The notes under the pieces are model-generated. The model saw only the letters and a list, made by a program, of their open reading frames with translations. It searched no databases and was not told where the DNA came from. DNA of 17,784 bases from CAYVIB01 sp964451365 (GTDB lineage Bacteria > Pseudomonadota > Gammaproteobacteria > Pseudomonadales > Cellvibrionaceae), in contig CAYVIB010000053.1 in assembly GCA_964451365.1 (NCBI GenBank), positions 1 to 17,784 on the forward strand. The letters are read 5' to 3'. The position numbers and the translations under genes are program-made. Positions 1-7,579 of this stretch are shown here, piece by piece (within the stretch, counting starts at the first letter, position 1; every line of letters starts with the position of its first letter).

Positions 1-2
1 CC

Positions 3-104
3 TGGACCTGGCAGGGCAGCGTCTACTGCGATACCAGTATTAATTGCCCGAATGGCGCGGTTTACCGGGTCGAGCAGCGAGTTGCCGGCGGTGGAAAAAG
101 CTAG
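3..104 (+). CDS. C-terminal end of an unrecognised protein (partial, 5' cut by window edge)
   Basis: Frame 3 is open from the window edge to a TAG at 102-104 and gives 33 residues. They begin WTWQGSVYCDTSINC and end RVAGGGKS. Two cysteines six residues apart and many aromatic and small residues would suit an extracellular or cell-envelope protein, but I recognise no family. The stop is followed at once by a purine-rich tract and a broken YD-repeat fragment, so the 3' end of this gene may lie at a rearrangement point. The short length makes the coding call tentative. Confidence 0.4.
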   Translation, partial: WTWQGSVYCDTSINCPNGAVYRVEQRVAGGGKS

Positions 105-124
105 AAAAAAAAGAAAAGAAAAAG

Positions 125-150
125 AAAAGGGGTCAAATAAAAGGGGTCAA
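125..150 (+). repeat. Two direct copies of AAAAGGGGTCAA
   Basis: AAAAGGGGTCAA occurs at 125-136 and again at 139-150, a 14-base period, at the end of a purine run that starts near 103. Similar GGGGTCA-containing short repeats are known near REP-associated (RAYT/IS200-like) transposases in gammaproteobacteria. No transposase is present here, so that link is inference. The repeats sit exactly between two gene fragments. Confidence 0.4.
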
Positions 151-181
151 GTATCATAATAGCGCTTTATTGTGGTTGTAG

Positions 182-439
182 GGACATCCAACCACGCTTA
201 CAAACAGCAGCGGAACCCAAACCCGGACACGCCGCTCCAGCTTCGAATACATCGCCTCCGGCGCCAAACGCGGCCTGTTGTGGAAGGAAATCGTCGAGCC
301 CGGCTCGCCGCTGGCCATTACCACCACCTACACCTATGATGATTTCGGCAACCGGATTCAGGCGGTAAAAACTGTTACGCACCTTTTTATCATCGTACAC
401 CTTCCTCTTCCTTTCTCTGTTTTTTTACTCTCCATTTAA
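182..439 (+). pseudogene. YD-repeat (RHS-type) protein fragment
   Basis: The plus frame opens after the TAG at 179-181 and runs to a TAA at 437-439. Its first two thirds read like the interior of a YD-repeat/RHS protein: FEYIASGAKRGLLWKEI, then the diagnostic TYTYDDFGNRIQ. Similarity seems to stop near position 372; after that the frame reads into hydrophobic, unrelated residues (HLFIIVHLPLPF). There is no plausible start codon or ribosome binding site. RHS proteins normally run to more than a thousand residues, so this is a stranded internal fragment, probably left by recombination or insertion together with the AAAAGGGGTCAA repeats just upstream. Confidence 0.7.
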
Positions 440-948
440 TCGATTCCGCCGCCGGTCACTGTGGCGGGTGAGTGACCAAATATGATCTTACCCAAAACTC
501 TTAAGAGGGCTTTAGTGGTGGAAGACCAATGGCTCACCATACCGTGGCACGTTTGCCCTCATATTCAATAACTGGGGCAGGTGAGTGCCGCAGTCGGTTA
601 GGCAGAGCGGCAATATGTAAAGAATTCAGGATCAGAGTGGATTTTGGGTTGTCAATAAATTTTACAAAGGTATTGTAAGGTTTGTGATGGACTTACTATA
701 AGTTGTTGATTTTAATGACAATTTATATTTGGTACGCAAACTGCATATTGCCGTTACGCATTTAAGGATCCGGTAATTGGTGGTGTTGTTCGACCGCTTT
801 TTACAATAAAGATAAAAAATGGGGTAAGTACACGATAAGCAGGTTTATCCGCGGTTGATGTATGGCTTCGTCTAATTATTACCCCAATTCTGGTAACGAG
901 CTACTCGCCGGGCCCGAGATGCCGGCGATCGACGGAAGAGGCTGATAC
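440..948. other. Gene-free upstream region of the core cluster
   Basis: About 500 bases without a credible gene. It holds one short inverted repeat, GGTCACT at 454-460 with AGTGACC at 471-477, and an AT-rich stretch at about 650-735. The cluster promoter should lie here, but no -35/-10 pair with good spacing stands out: the TACAAT at 802-807 lacks a properly spaced -35 box. A 29-codon frame at 482-571 has no ribosome binding site and is not called. Confidence 0.5.
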
Positions 949-1683
949 ATGAACACGAGCGTGTCTATCTACGAAGAAAAGCACCAACACTACGACCACA
1001 ACGCTGTAAAAAAACGCATCCAGTTTAACCGGGCCAGGGACGAAGGCTGGGCCGGCCGGTTTATTTATTGGGTGGCGGTATCGAAAATTCCCGGTCTGAA
1101 GAAATACTTTTCCAGGTTGTGCTGGTACCTTCTCGGCGCGCACTATCAGTTTTATTCGAAAACGCTCAGGCGAGTGCTCAAGGATCAATACGGCGTGGAA
1201 GTCGGCATGTATACCCATGGCGGCGCCTGTATTCCCGGGAGATTCCCTCCCGGAACCAGGATTGGCCGGTATTGTTCCATTGCGGTCAGTGCCTGCGTGC
1301 ACAATGCCAACCACCCCACCAATACCAAGTCGTCGCATGCGTTTTTCTACAACCCCAAGCTGGGTTATGTGGAAAAGGAAAGTATTAAGCGCGTCAACCT
1401 TCGAATCGGTAACGATGTATGGATTGGGGAAAACGCGGTCATACTTTCCTCTTGTACCGAGATCGGCGACGGCGCGGTGATTGGCGCCGGCGCGGTGTTG
1501 AGTCGTGACATTCCCCCTTATGCGGTCGCCCTGGGTAATCCGGCGCGCGTCGTCAGACATCGTTTCGAAAAAGAGCGGGTGGATAAACTCCTTGAGGAAC
1601 AGTGGTGGAACAAGGAAATGGATGAAATCGTGGAGGTATTCGACGAGTTCACCTATGCCCTGGAAGGCGACGAAATAAGATAA
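949..1683 (+). CDS. Left-handed beta-helix O-acyltransferase (XAT/CatB-like hexapeptide family)
   Basis: A 244-residue protein of the hexapeptide-repeat acyltransferases, which form trimers and usually move an acetyl group from acetyl-CoA to a hydroxyl or amine. The hexapeptide coil runs from about residue 84 to 200: GTRIGRYCSI at 102-111, LRIGNDVWIGENAVI at 151-165, then EIGDGAVIGAGAVL and a closing GNPARVVRHRF. The NHP at 121-123 supplies the expected catalytic histidine (H122), as in the Vat/XAT group. The N-terminal 80 residues are basic and longer than in minimal family members. The ATG at 949 follows GGAAGAGG at a usable distance. It is the first gene of the same-strand cluster, 29 bases before the amidotransferase. 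The acceptor is unknown; a sugar, lipid or the pathway's product are all possible. Confidence 0.85.
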   Translation: MNTSVSIYEEKHQHYDHNAVKKRIQFNRARDEGWAGRFIYWVAVSKIPGLKKYFSRLCWYLLGAHYQFYSKTLRRVLKDQYGVEVGMYTHGGACIPGRFPPGTRIGRYCSIAVSACVHNANHPTNTKSSHAFFYNPKLGYVEKESIKRVNLRIGNDVWIGENAVILSSCTEIGDGAVIGAGAVLSRDIPPYAVALGNPARVVRHRFEKERVDKLLEEQWWNKEMDEIVEVFDEFTYALEGDEIR

Positions 1684-1712
1684 AAATTTTAAAGCGAAGC
1701 GGCGTATAACAC

Positions 1713-3695
1713 ATGTGCGGCATTTGTGGCGTATACAGCACCGGTGGAAGCGGGCCATTGGATGAGGCCCGGGTGCACTCGATGCTGGGAATGATCCAGC
1801 ACCGGGGACCGGATGCCAACGGACTGTACCTGGAAGATACCATTATCCTGGGGCATACCCGTCTGGCCATTATCGACCTGGACGGCGGCGGGCAGCCGAT
1901 GGTCAGTGCTGACGGGCGCTATTGGATCGTCTTCAACGGCGAGGTGTTTAATTACCTGGAATTGAAGGAGCAACTTAAAACCCGCGGCTACCAGTTTAAA
2001 AATCACAGTGACACGGAAGTGGTCGTCAATGCCTATGCCGAGTGGGGCGATGCCTGTTTCGAAAAATTCAATGGCCAGTGGGCGCTGGCGATCTGGGACA
2101 GTGTTGAAAAAAACCTGACCTTGAGTCGCGACCCGGTGGGAATCTGCCCGCTATACTACCACCAGTCCGGCGAACGCTTTTACTTCGCGTCGGAAATAAA
2201 ATCACTTTTTGCCGTGGAAGAAATTCCCCGGCAGTTCAGTAACACTGGTTTAAGCCAGTTGTTCACCCTGTGGGGGCCGATGGCTCCGCAAACTGCCTTC
2301 AAGGATATTTTTGAAGTTCCTCCTGGCCACATTTGTAAGCTGAGCGAAGGTCGCGGGGAAACTCGTCCGTACTGGCAGCTCGGGTTTGATGGCGCCTGGA
2401 ACTGTCAGCCCAAATCCTTCCAGCAGGCGACGGAAGAGCTGAAGGAAAAACTGGAAACCGCCACCCGCCTGCGATTTACCCGCTCGGACGTGCCGGTGGG
2501 GGCATACCTTTCCGGTGGCCTGGATTCCACCGTAACCACCCACCTGGTCAAACAATTTACCGATGCGCCGATAGAAACTTATTCGCTGCGCTTTGCCGAC
2601 GCGGAATTCGATGAAGGCGAGTTCCAGCAAACGGTGGCCTCGGAACTGAACACGATTCACCACCAGGTAAATGTCAGCGATTCCGACATCGCCCAACATT
2701 TTCACCAGATGCTGTTTCATGCGGAGCGGCCGGTGCTGCGTACCGCCCCGGTGCCAATGTTCCTGCTGTCTCGCCTGGTCAACTCCAGTGGCGGCAAAGT
2801 GGTGGTGACCGGCGAAGGGGCCGACGAAATGCTGGCGGGTTATGACCTGTTCCGCGAGGCAAAAGTCAGGCGCTTCATCGGTCGGGTGCCGGATTCGGAC
2901 AAACGCAAAAAACTGGTGGCGAGGCTTTATCCCTGGATGCACCGCAATCCCGGCCAGGTCCCCGCGTTTGCCCGTTCTTTCTTTTCCCGCGATATCGATT
3001 GTGCGGACCCGGGCCTGTCCCACCGACCCCGCTGGAACACCAGCCGTTCCATCTTTCAGTTTATGACATCGCCCGAAGCCGACACGGAAGTGGCGGTGTT
3101 CGAGCGCTTGCCGGAGGACTGGGAAAAATGGCACCCGCTGGAACTGGCGCAGTGGATTGAAATCACCACCTTGCTCAGCGGCTATTTAATTTCGGCCCAG
3201 GGCGACCGAATGCTGATGGGAAACAGTGTGGAAGGTCGTTTTCCGTTTCTGGATATTGAACTGATCAAGTTTGCCGCGACACTGAACCCCTTGTATAAAC
3301 TCTGGGGCTTAAACGAAAAACATATTTTAAAACGTGCCTTTGCCGACAAAATTCCGGCCAAGGTTATTTCCCGTCCAAAGCAGCCTTACCGGGCGCCTGA
3401 CGCCAGTGTTTTTTACGATGAAACAGGCAGACAATGGTTAAACGACATCACCCGCGATGGTGTGCTTGACGAGATAGACGTTATCGACGCGGACAAAGTC
3501 AACAAACTGATTTTAAAAGGTGAACGCAGCGCCGGTAAAAAAATGGGCAATACCGATAACATGAGTATTGTCGCAATGCTGTCGCTCGCCTCGCTGCATC
3601 AGCAGTTTATTGTCGGTGATTCCATTCGCCCCGTACCGGTTTCGATTAGTGTTCGCGTTGATCGGCGAGAACAACATTATCAGGGGCGGGCATAA
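1713..3695 (+). CDS. asnB: Asparagine synthetase-like glutamine amidotransferase
   Basis: A 660-residue two-domain enzyme. The N-terminal class-II glutaminase domain starts MCGICGVY, so Cys2 is the nucleophile once Met1 is removed. Other glutaminase residues are in place: R50, NGE at 75-77 and D100. The C-terminal synthetase domain carries the ATP-pyrophosphatase loop SGGLDS at 267-272. The family releases ammonia from glutamine and passes it to a carboxylate activated by ATP, classically aspartate to asparagine. The protein is about 100 residues longer than E. coli AsnB and ends in a basic, unconserved-looking tail. It overlaps the ligase gene by one base (TAATG), so translation is probably coupled. 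Among biosynthetic genes its acceptor may be a pathway carboxylic acid rather than aspartate. Beta-lactam synthetases are related but lack the active Cys, so that role is less likely. Confidence 0.88.
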   Translation: MCGICGVYSTGGSGPLDEARVHSMLGMIQHRGPDANGLYLEDTIILGHTRLAIIDLDGGGQPMVSADGRYWIVFNGEVFNYLELKEQLKTRGYQFKNHSDTEVVVNAYAEWGDACFEKFNGQWALAIWDSVEKNLTLSRDPVGICPLYYHQSGERFYFASEIKSLFAVEEIPRQFSNTGLSQLFTLWGPMAPQTAFKDIFEVPPGHICKLSEGRGETRPYWQLGFDGAWNCQPKSFQQATEELKEKLETATRLRFTRSDVPVGAYLSGGLDSTVTTHLVKQFTDAPIETYSLRFADAEFDEGEFQQTVASELNTIHHQVNVSDSDIAQHFHQMLFHAERPVLRTAPVPMFLLSRLVNSSGGKVVVTGEGADEMLAGYDLFREAKVRRFIGRVPDSDKRKKLVARLYPWMHRNPGQVPAFARSFFSRDIDCADPGLSHRPRWNTSRSIFQFMTSPEADTEVAVFERLPEDWEKWHPLELAQWIEITTLLSGYLISAQGDRMLMGNSVEGRFPFLDIELIKFAATLNPLYKLWGLNEKHILKRAFADKIPAKVISRPKQPYRAPDASVFYDETGRQWLNDITRDGVLDEIDVIDADKVNKLILKGERSAGKKMGNTDNMSIVAMLSLASLHQQFIVGDSIRPVPVSISVRVDRREQHYQGRA

Positions 3696-5227
3696 TGTTA
3701 ATTCAGGATCTGCTAAAGCAGCAGGCCCAACAGCGGCCGGACGAAAAAGCGCTCTGGTTTGCCAACCAGTGGTTCACGTACCGGCAACTTTATGATCGCG
3801 CGCGAGCGGTGTCGGCGTTTTTAGCGGCTAACCAATTTCAGCCCGGTCAACGGGTGGCGCTGGTGATGGACAACAGCGACAGCTATGCGGTTTTCTATTT
3901 TGGCGTGCTGATGGCCGGTGGTGTGGTTGCTGGTCTTAACCCGGCTTTTTCCGCCGAAGACTTGAAGGTGCTGGTGGAGGATTGCCAGGCCAAAACACTG
4001 GTCGTCGATAAAAAATACCTGAACCTGTTGGTTAAGGCGGGAATCAACCGTGCCAGCCTGGACGTTGTAATAAAGGAAACGGATGCGCCAGTATTGGGAG
4101 GCAAAACGGAAGCGCGGTGGGAAGAGGTGTTTGCCTTTGACGCCGACCGTGCCGAAGCTCGCCGCATTGATCAGGACCTGGCGGAAATTGTTTATACCTC
4201 CGGCAGCACCGGCAAACCCAAAGGCGTGATGCTCTCGCACCTGAACATTGTCACCAATATGCGCTCCATTGCCACGTATATGGAACTGACCAGCAGTGAT
4301 CGCGCGATGGTGATCCTGCCTTTTTACTATATCTTCGGGAAATCCGTTCTGCTGTCGCATTTTCTGGTTGGCGCGAGTGTGGTGATTGATAACCGTTTTA
4401 TTTTTCCGAACAAGGTTATAGAAACCATGGCGGAAACGGAGGTGACCAATTTCTCCGGCGTGCCGTCTACTTATTCTATTCTGCTCAGCCGCTCGAATAT
4501 TCGGGATGTGCGGTTGCCCGCTCTGCGAATGGTGACCCAGGCGGGCGGCTCGATGGCCGTGGCGCTGCAGAAGGAAGTGGCGCGGGTGTTTGCGCCGGCA
4601 AAACTGTGGGTGATGTACGGTGCGACAGAAGCGGCGCCGCGACTAAGTTACCTGCACCCGGACTACTTCGGGGAAAAATCGGGGTCCATCGGCCAGCCGG
4701 TCGACAATGTCGAATTACGGATAATGGATGATGCGGGAAAATTCCTGCCGCCTGGAGAGAAGGGGGAAATTGTTGCGCGCGGATCAAATATTATGCTGGG
4801 ATACTGGAACGATCCGGAAGCAACTCGTCAGGTTGTACAAAATGGTTACTACCATACTGGCGACCTGGGCTACCAGGATGCCGATGGCTTTACCTTCGTT
4901 GTCGGCCGCAAGAACGATATTGTCAAGGTTAAAGGTTTTCGCGTCAGCACCAAGGAGGTGGAAGAAAAAATGTTTGAGCTAAGCGAAGTCGATGACGTGG
5001 CGGTTGTGGGCGTGGAGGATGCCATTTTAGGCGAGGCCCTCAAAGCGTTTGTCGTGCTTAAGAAAAACATTGGCGAGGGTGCGGCCAGCGAGATGGATAA
5101 AAAAGAATTGCTCAAGCATCTAAGATCCGTGTTGCCGGACTATAAAGTTCCGAGTGAAGTAGAGTTTAGAGAGTCACTGCCAAAAAACAGCTATGGCAAA
5201 ATTTTAAAAAATGAACTGAAAGGATAG
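3695..5227 (+). CDS. AMP-forming acyl/aminoacyl ligase (class I adenylating enzyme)
   Basis: A 510-residue enzyme of the ANL superfamily, which activates a carboxylic acid as acyl-AMP and transfers it to CoA or a carrier-protein thiol. Core motifs are clear: YTSGSTGKPKG from Y167, YGATEA, YHTGDLG, GRKNDIVKVKGFRV at the hinge, and the C-terminal catalytic lysine K502 in SYGKILK. It is stand-alone, with no fused carrier. A free acyl carrier protein is encoded 1.8 kb downstream, making that its likely partner. The ATG at 3695 overlaps the previous stop by one base and follows a GGGGCGGG stretch. Ligases of this type also occur beside AsnB-like amidotransferases and carriers in exosortase-A-type loci, but no exosortase is visible here. 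I cannot read the substrate from the sequence. Confidence 0.9.
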   Translation: MLIQDLLKQQAQQRPDEKALWFANQWFTYRQLYDRARAVSAFLAANQFQPGQRVALVMDNSDSYAVFYFGVLMAGGVVAGLNPAFSAEDLKVLVEDCQAKTLVVDKKYLNLLVKAGINRASLDVVIKETDAPVLGGKTEARWEEVFAFDADRAEARRIDQDLAEIVYTSGSTGKPKGVMLSHLNIVTNMRSIATYMELTSSDRAMVILPFYYIFGKSVLLSHFLVGASVVIDNRFIFPNKVIETMAETEVTNFSGVPSTYSILLSRSNIRDVRLPALRMVTQAGGSMAVALQKEVARVFAPAKLWVMYGATEAAPRLSYLHPDYFGEKSGSIGQPVDNVELRIMDDAGKFLPPGEKGEIVARGSNIMLGYWNDPEATRQVVQNGYYHTGDLGYQDADGFTFVVGRKNDIVKVKGFRVSTKEVEEKMFELSEVDDVAVVGVEDAILGEALKAFVVLKKNIGEGAASEMDKKELLKHLRSVLPDYKVPSEVEFRESLPKNSYGKILKNELKG

Positions 5228-5230
5228 GTC

Positions 5231-6223
5231 ATGAATAAAACAAAAAATGAAATAGCCGCAGCACTGGTTCTCGACTGGGCGGCGGAGGCCACAAGAATCG
5301 CTGACTTTATGAAGGCGCGAGTTGTTAACGAATTCAAGAGACGTGGAGTTGTCGTCGCACTCAGCGGCGGTATCGATTCCAGTACCTGCCTGGGTCTGGC
5401 GGTTCGCGCATTTGGCCCGAAAAACGTGTTGGGGCTGTTGATGCCGGAGCGTCATTCATCGGATTCAACATTGGGCTTAAGCCAGAAAGTCGCCGACGCT
5501 TTCGGTGTTGAAACCATCCACCACGACCTTACCGATGTGCTGGAAAAATTTGGTTGCTACCAACAACAGGAAGAAGCGATAAAACGTGTTATTCCGGAAT
5601 TCGGTGAAGGCTGGCGCTTCAAAATTATTATTCCCAACGTTATCGAAGAGGGCAGTTTCCGGATTTACTCCATCGTGGCCGAAGGGCCGAACGGTGAAGA
5701 GGTGAAAAAACGCCTGCCGACCAGGGAGTACCTGCAGATTGTCGCGGCCACCAATTTCAAGCAGCGCACCCGGCGTGTTTACGATTACTTTCATGCCGAC
5801 CGACTGAACTACGCGGTTGTCGGCACGCCCAACCGCCTCGAATACGATCAGGGCTTTTTCGTGAAGCTCGGCGATGGCATATCCGACATCAAACCTATTG
5901 CTCACCTGTACAAAACCCAGGTTTATGCGCTGGCGGCGGAATTGGGCGTGCCGGAGGATATCCTGTGTCGTCCGCCAACAACGGACACTTATTCCCTGTC
6001 CCAGGGGCAGGACGAGTTTTATTTCTCGCTGCCCTACGACAAGATGGATATCTGCCTCTATGGTTTGAATAACAATCTTCCGAAGGAAAATGTGGCCGCC
6101 GAAGCGAGCATTACCTTGGAGCAACTGGAGCGGGTGTATCGCGACATTGAGCAGAAACGGCGCACCACCCGATACCTGCACATTAACAATGTGGTGATCG
6201 ATCCCGGGCTGGAGGTGAAATGA
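5231..6223 (+). CDS. NadE-like ammonia-dependent ligase (NAD synthase family)
   Basis: A 330-residue protein with the N-type ATP-pyrophosphatase loop SGGIDSS from residue 45. It has the NAD-synthase core signature in altered form: GTPNRLEYDQGFF, then KLGDGISDIKPI and LYKTQVYALA. NadE forms an amide (deamido-NAD to NAD) using ammonia and ATP. This copy is longer than the roughly 275-residue E. coli enzyme, with extra sequence at about 120-180. It also reads GTPNRLEY where NadE commonly has GTGNKSE, and SLSQGQDEF near the substrate end. It lacks its own glutaminase domain. It starts 3 bases after the ligase stop, preceded by AAAGGATAGG. Its place between a ligase and a lipoprotein in a biosynthetic operon suggests it may amidate a pathway intermediate rather than make NAD, but a housekeeping role cannot be excluded. 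Confidence 0.8.
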   Translation: MNKTKNEIAAALVLDWAAEATRIADFMKARVVNEFKRRGVVVALSGGIDSSTCLGLAVRAFGPKNVLGLLMPERHSSDSTLGLSQKVADAFGVETIHHDLTDVLEKFGCYQQQEEAIKRVIPEFGEGWRFKIIIPNVIEEGSFRIYSIVAEGPNGEEVKKRLPTREYLQIVAATNFKQRTRRVYDYFHADRLNYAVVGTPNRLEYDQGFFVKLGDGISDIKPIAHLYKTQVYALAAELGVPEDILCRPPTTDTYSLSQGQDEFYFSLPYDKMDICLYGLNNNLPKENVAAEASITLEQLERVYRDIEQKRRTTRYLHINNVVIDPGLEVK

Positions 6224-7038
6224 CGGTCGTAAGAATTTTTCCTTTAATACTGTGCTTTTTTCTTACCGGTGTTCTGGCAGGGTGTGGCAGCGATATGGCG
6301 GATAACAAAGTGGCGTCTATTGATAGCCTGGACAATGTGAATTGGGAAAAAATCAACAGCGCCACTATTTTCTTCGGCCACAAGTCTGTCGGCTCCAACC
6401 TGGTCGATGGACTGGCGATGGTTAAGGAAAAATATCCGCAGTTCTCGTTGCCTATCCACGACCTTGGTCAGCAATTTAATGGCAGCCCCGGGCTTTACCA
6501 AAAAATGATCGGGGAAAACAGGGATGTAGAAAGCAAAATGAATGATTTTTTTGCCAACGAAGGAAAATTCTCGACGGATGGTTCCGTTGTAGGCATGAAG
6601 TTTTGTTATATCGACATCACCCGGGATACGAATGTCGATGCAATGTTTGAGGACTACCGCGGCCGCATCGCTGCATATCAACGGGAAAATCCAGACAAGC
6701 GCATTATCCATTTCACCGCGCCACTGACTTCGGACGCAACGGGTATCAAGTCGCGGATAAAGCAATTGTTGGGCAAGCGAGTGCGGGGGCATGGAGACAA
6801 CCTGCAAAAGCAGCGTTACAACGAGCTGTTGTTGAAGGAGTACGGCGAGCACGCTGTTTTTGATATCGCCAAATTTGAATCAACTTTGGCTGGCGGTGCA
6901 AGGGTATCGGGACGGATAGACGGTGAGACCTACTACGCCATGTCGCCGGGCTACACCATCGATGGCGGTCACCTGAACGACTACGGCAAGGAATATATTG
7001 CTACCGAATTTGTACAATTTTTGAATCAATACCTTTAA
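6220..7038 (+). CDS. SGNH-hydrolase-like lipoprotein
   Basis: A 272-residue protein starting with a lipoprotein signal peptide: a hydrophobic stretch at 5-20, then the lipobox LAGC with Cys22. It should be exported and lipid-anchored. The mature part begins with a block-I-like motif, FFGHKSVGSN, in which Ser56 sits where SGNH/GDSL esterases place their nucleophile. It ends with DGGHLNDYG, giving the D248-x-x-H251 pair typical of the block-V Asp/His. No strict GDSL motif exists, so the family call rests on layout and the terminal DxxH. The ATGA overlap with the NadE-like gene implies translational coupling. An envelope esterase or acyl-transferring role on the pathway product is plausible; together with the hexapeptide acyltransferase it could set an acetylation state. 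Function is inferred only. Confidence 0.65.
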   Translation: MTVVRIFPLILCFFLTGVLAGCGSDMADNKVASIDSLDNVNWEKINSATIFFGHKSVGSNLVDGLAMVKEKYPQFSLPIHDLGQQFNGSPGLYQKMIGENRDVESKMNDFFANEGKFSTDGSVVGMKFCYIDITRDTNVDAMFEDYRGRIAAYQRENPDKRIIHFTAPLTSDATGIKSRIKQLLGKRVRGHGDNLQKQRYNELLLKEYGEHAVFDIAKFESTLAGGARVSGRIDGETYYAMSPGYTIDGGHLNDYGKEYIATEFVQFLNQYL

Positions 7039-7074
7039 AACCAAGAAAATACTATTCGCTGAGGTTAAAGAACG

Positions 7075-7314
7075 ATGAGAAACGAAGTAAGAGAATTTTT
7101 TGTGGAGAATTTCCTGTTCGGGGACGAAACAAACATGATTGCGGACGATGTTTCGTTTATGGAATCGGGAACCATCGATTCAACCGGTATTCTGGAAATT
7201 ATCGAATTCCTGGAGGAAAAATATAATATAAAAATTGAAGACAGCGAGTTGACGCCGGAAAACCTGGACTCGTTAAACGCCATCGTCGGCTTTGTTAAGC
7301 GCAAACTGCAGTAA
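7075..7314 (+). CDS. Stand-alone acyl carrier protein
   Basis: A 79-residue acidic protein with the four-helix carrier-protein pattern. The phosphopantetheine attachment site is Ser36 in SGTIDSTGILEII. The usual DSL triplet is DST here, a variant seen in carriers outside fatty acid synthesis. After activation by a phosphopantetheinyl transferase encoded elsewhere, it would carry the acyl or aminoacyl group loaded by the AMP-forming ligase of the same operon. The ATG at 7075 follows GAGG about ten bases upstream. It lies 36 bases after the lipoprotein gene and 265 bases before the P450, so it may end the first transcription unit. It is too different from housekeeping AcpP in the attachment-site region to be that gene. 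Confidence 0.88.
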   Translation: MRNEVREFFVENFLFGDETNMIADDVSFMESGTIDSTGILEIIEFLEEKYNIKIEDSELTPENLDSLNAIVGFVKRKLQ

Positions 7315-7341
7315 ACTGATCCCGCACTTTCCTTTTCGGTG

Positions 7342-7425
7342 ATGACATGTTCCGGGTTGGTTTGCTCGGTCTGTTTCCAGGACGAAAAGACCAATCCGGT
7401 GAAATGTGAGAAACCGGTTGTCATT
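7342..7425 (+). promoter_or_regulatory. Alternative hairpins between the carrier-protein and P450 genes
   Basis: CCGGGTTGGT at 7352-7361 pairs with ACCAATCCGG at 7390-7399 (one G-T pair). ATGACA plus CCGG at 7342-7355 could instead pair with CCGGTTGTCAT at 7414-7424/5. The two pairings share the CCGG at 7352-7355, so they exclude each other. A further short stem GTCCGG 7483-7488 with CCGGAC 7496-7501 follows. No T-run terminates transcription. Roles such as attenuation or RNA stability are inference. Confidence 0.3.
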
Positions 7426-7566
7426 TCCCAGTAACATTTGCGGCAAAACTGGACTAATATAGTTGGGATGCGTCTGCGTGACGTCCGGGTGCTGTCCGGA
7501 CCTGATCAGAGGCTCCCTAAAATGCGGCTAAAAATAACGAACTAAACGCCAATATCCGCTTTGGCT

Positions 7567-7571
7567 AAGGA
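7567..7571 (+). promoter_or_regulatory. Ribosome binding site AAGGA setting the P450 start
   Basis: AAGGA lies eight bases before the ATG at 7580, an ideal distance. It overlaps the in-frame ATG at 7571, which therefore cannot use it. The start is placed at 7580 for this reason. Confidence 0.6.
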
Positions 7572-7579
7572 TGGAAACC

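Noticed and set aside
482..571. Short plus-strand frame of 29 codons before the cluster
   Set aside because: No ribosome binding site, no recognised product, and too short to support.
901..1758. Long minus-strand open frame opposite the acyltransferase gene
   Set aside because: The plus frame has clear hexapeptide motifs; the minus frame is a codon-bias shadow with no recognisable domain.
2250..3134. Long minus-strand open frame inside the amidotransferase gene
   Set aside because: It lies wholly opposite a well-supported AsnB-like gene and shows no family motif.
1713..3695. Beta-lactam synthetase
   Set aside because: Those AsnB relatives lack a working glutaminase Cys; here Cys2 and the other glutaminase residues are present.
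5477..6181. Minus-strand open frame opposite the NadE-like gene
   Set aside because: Shadow of a gene with an intact SGGIDSS loop; no ribosome binding site or motif.
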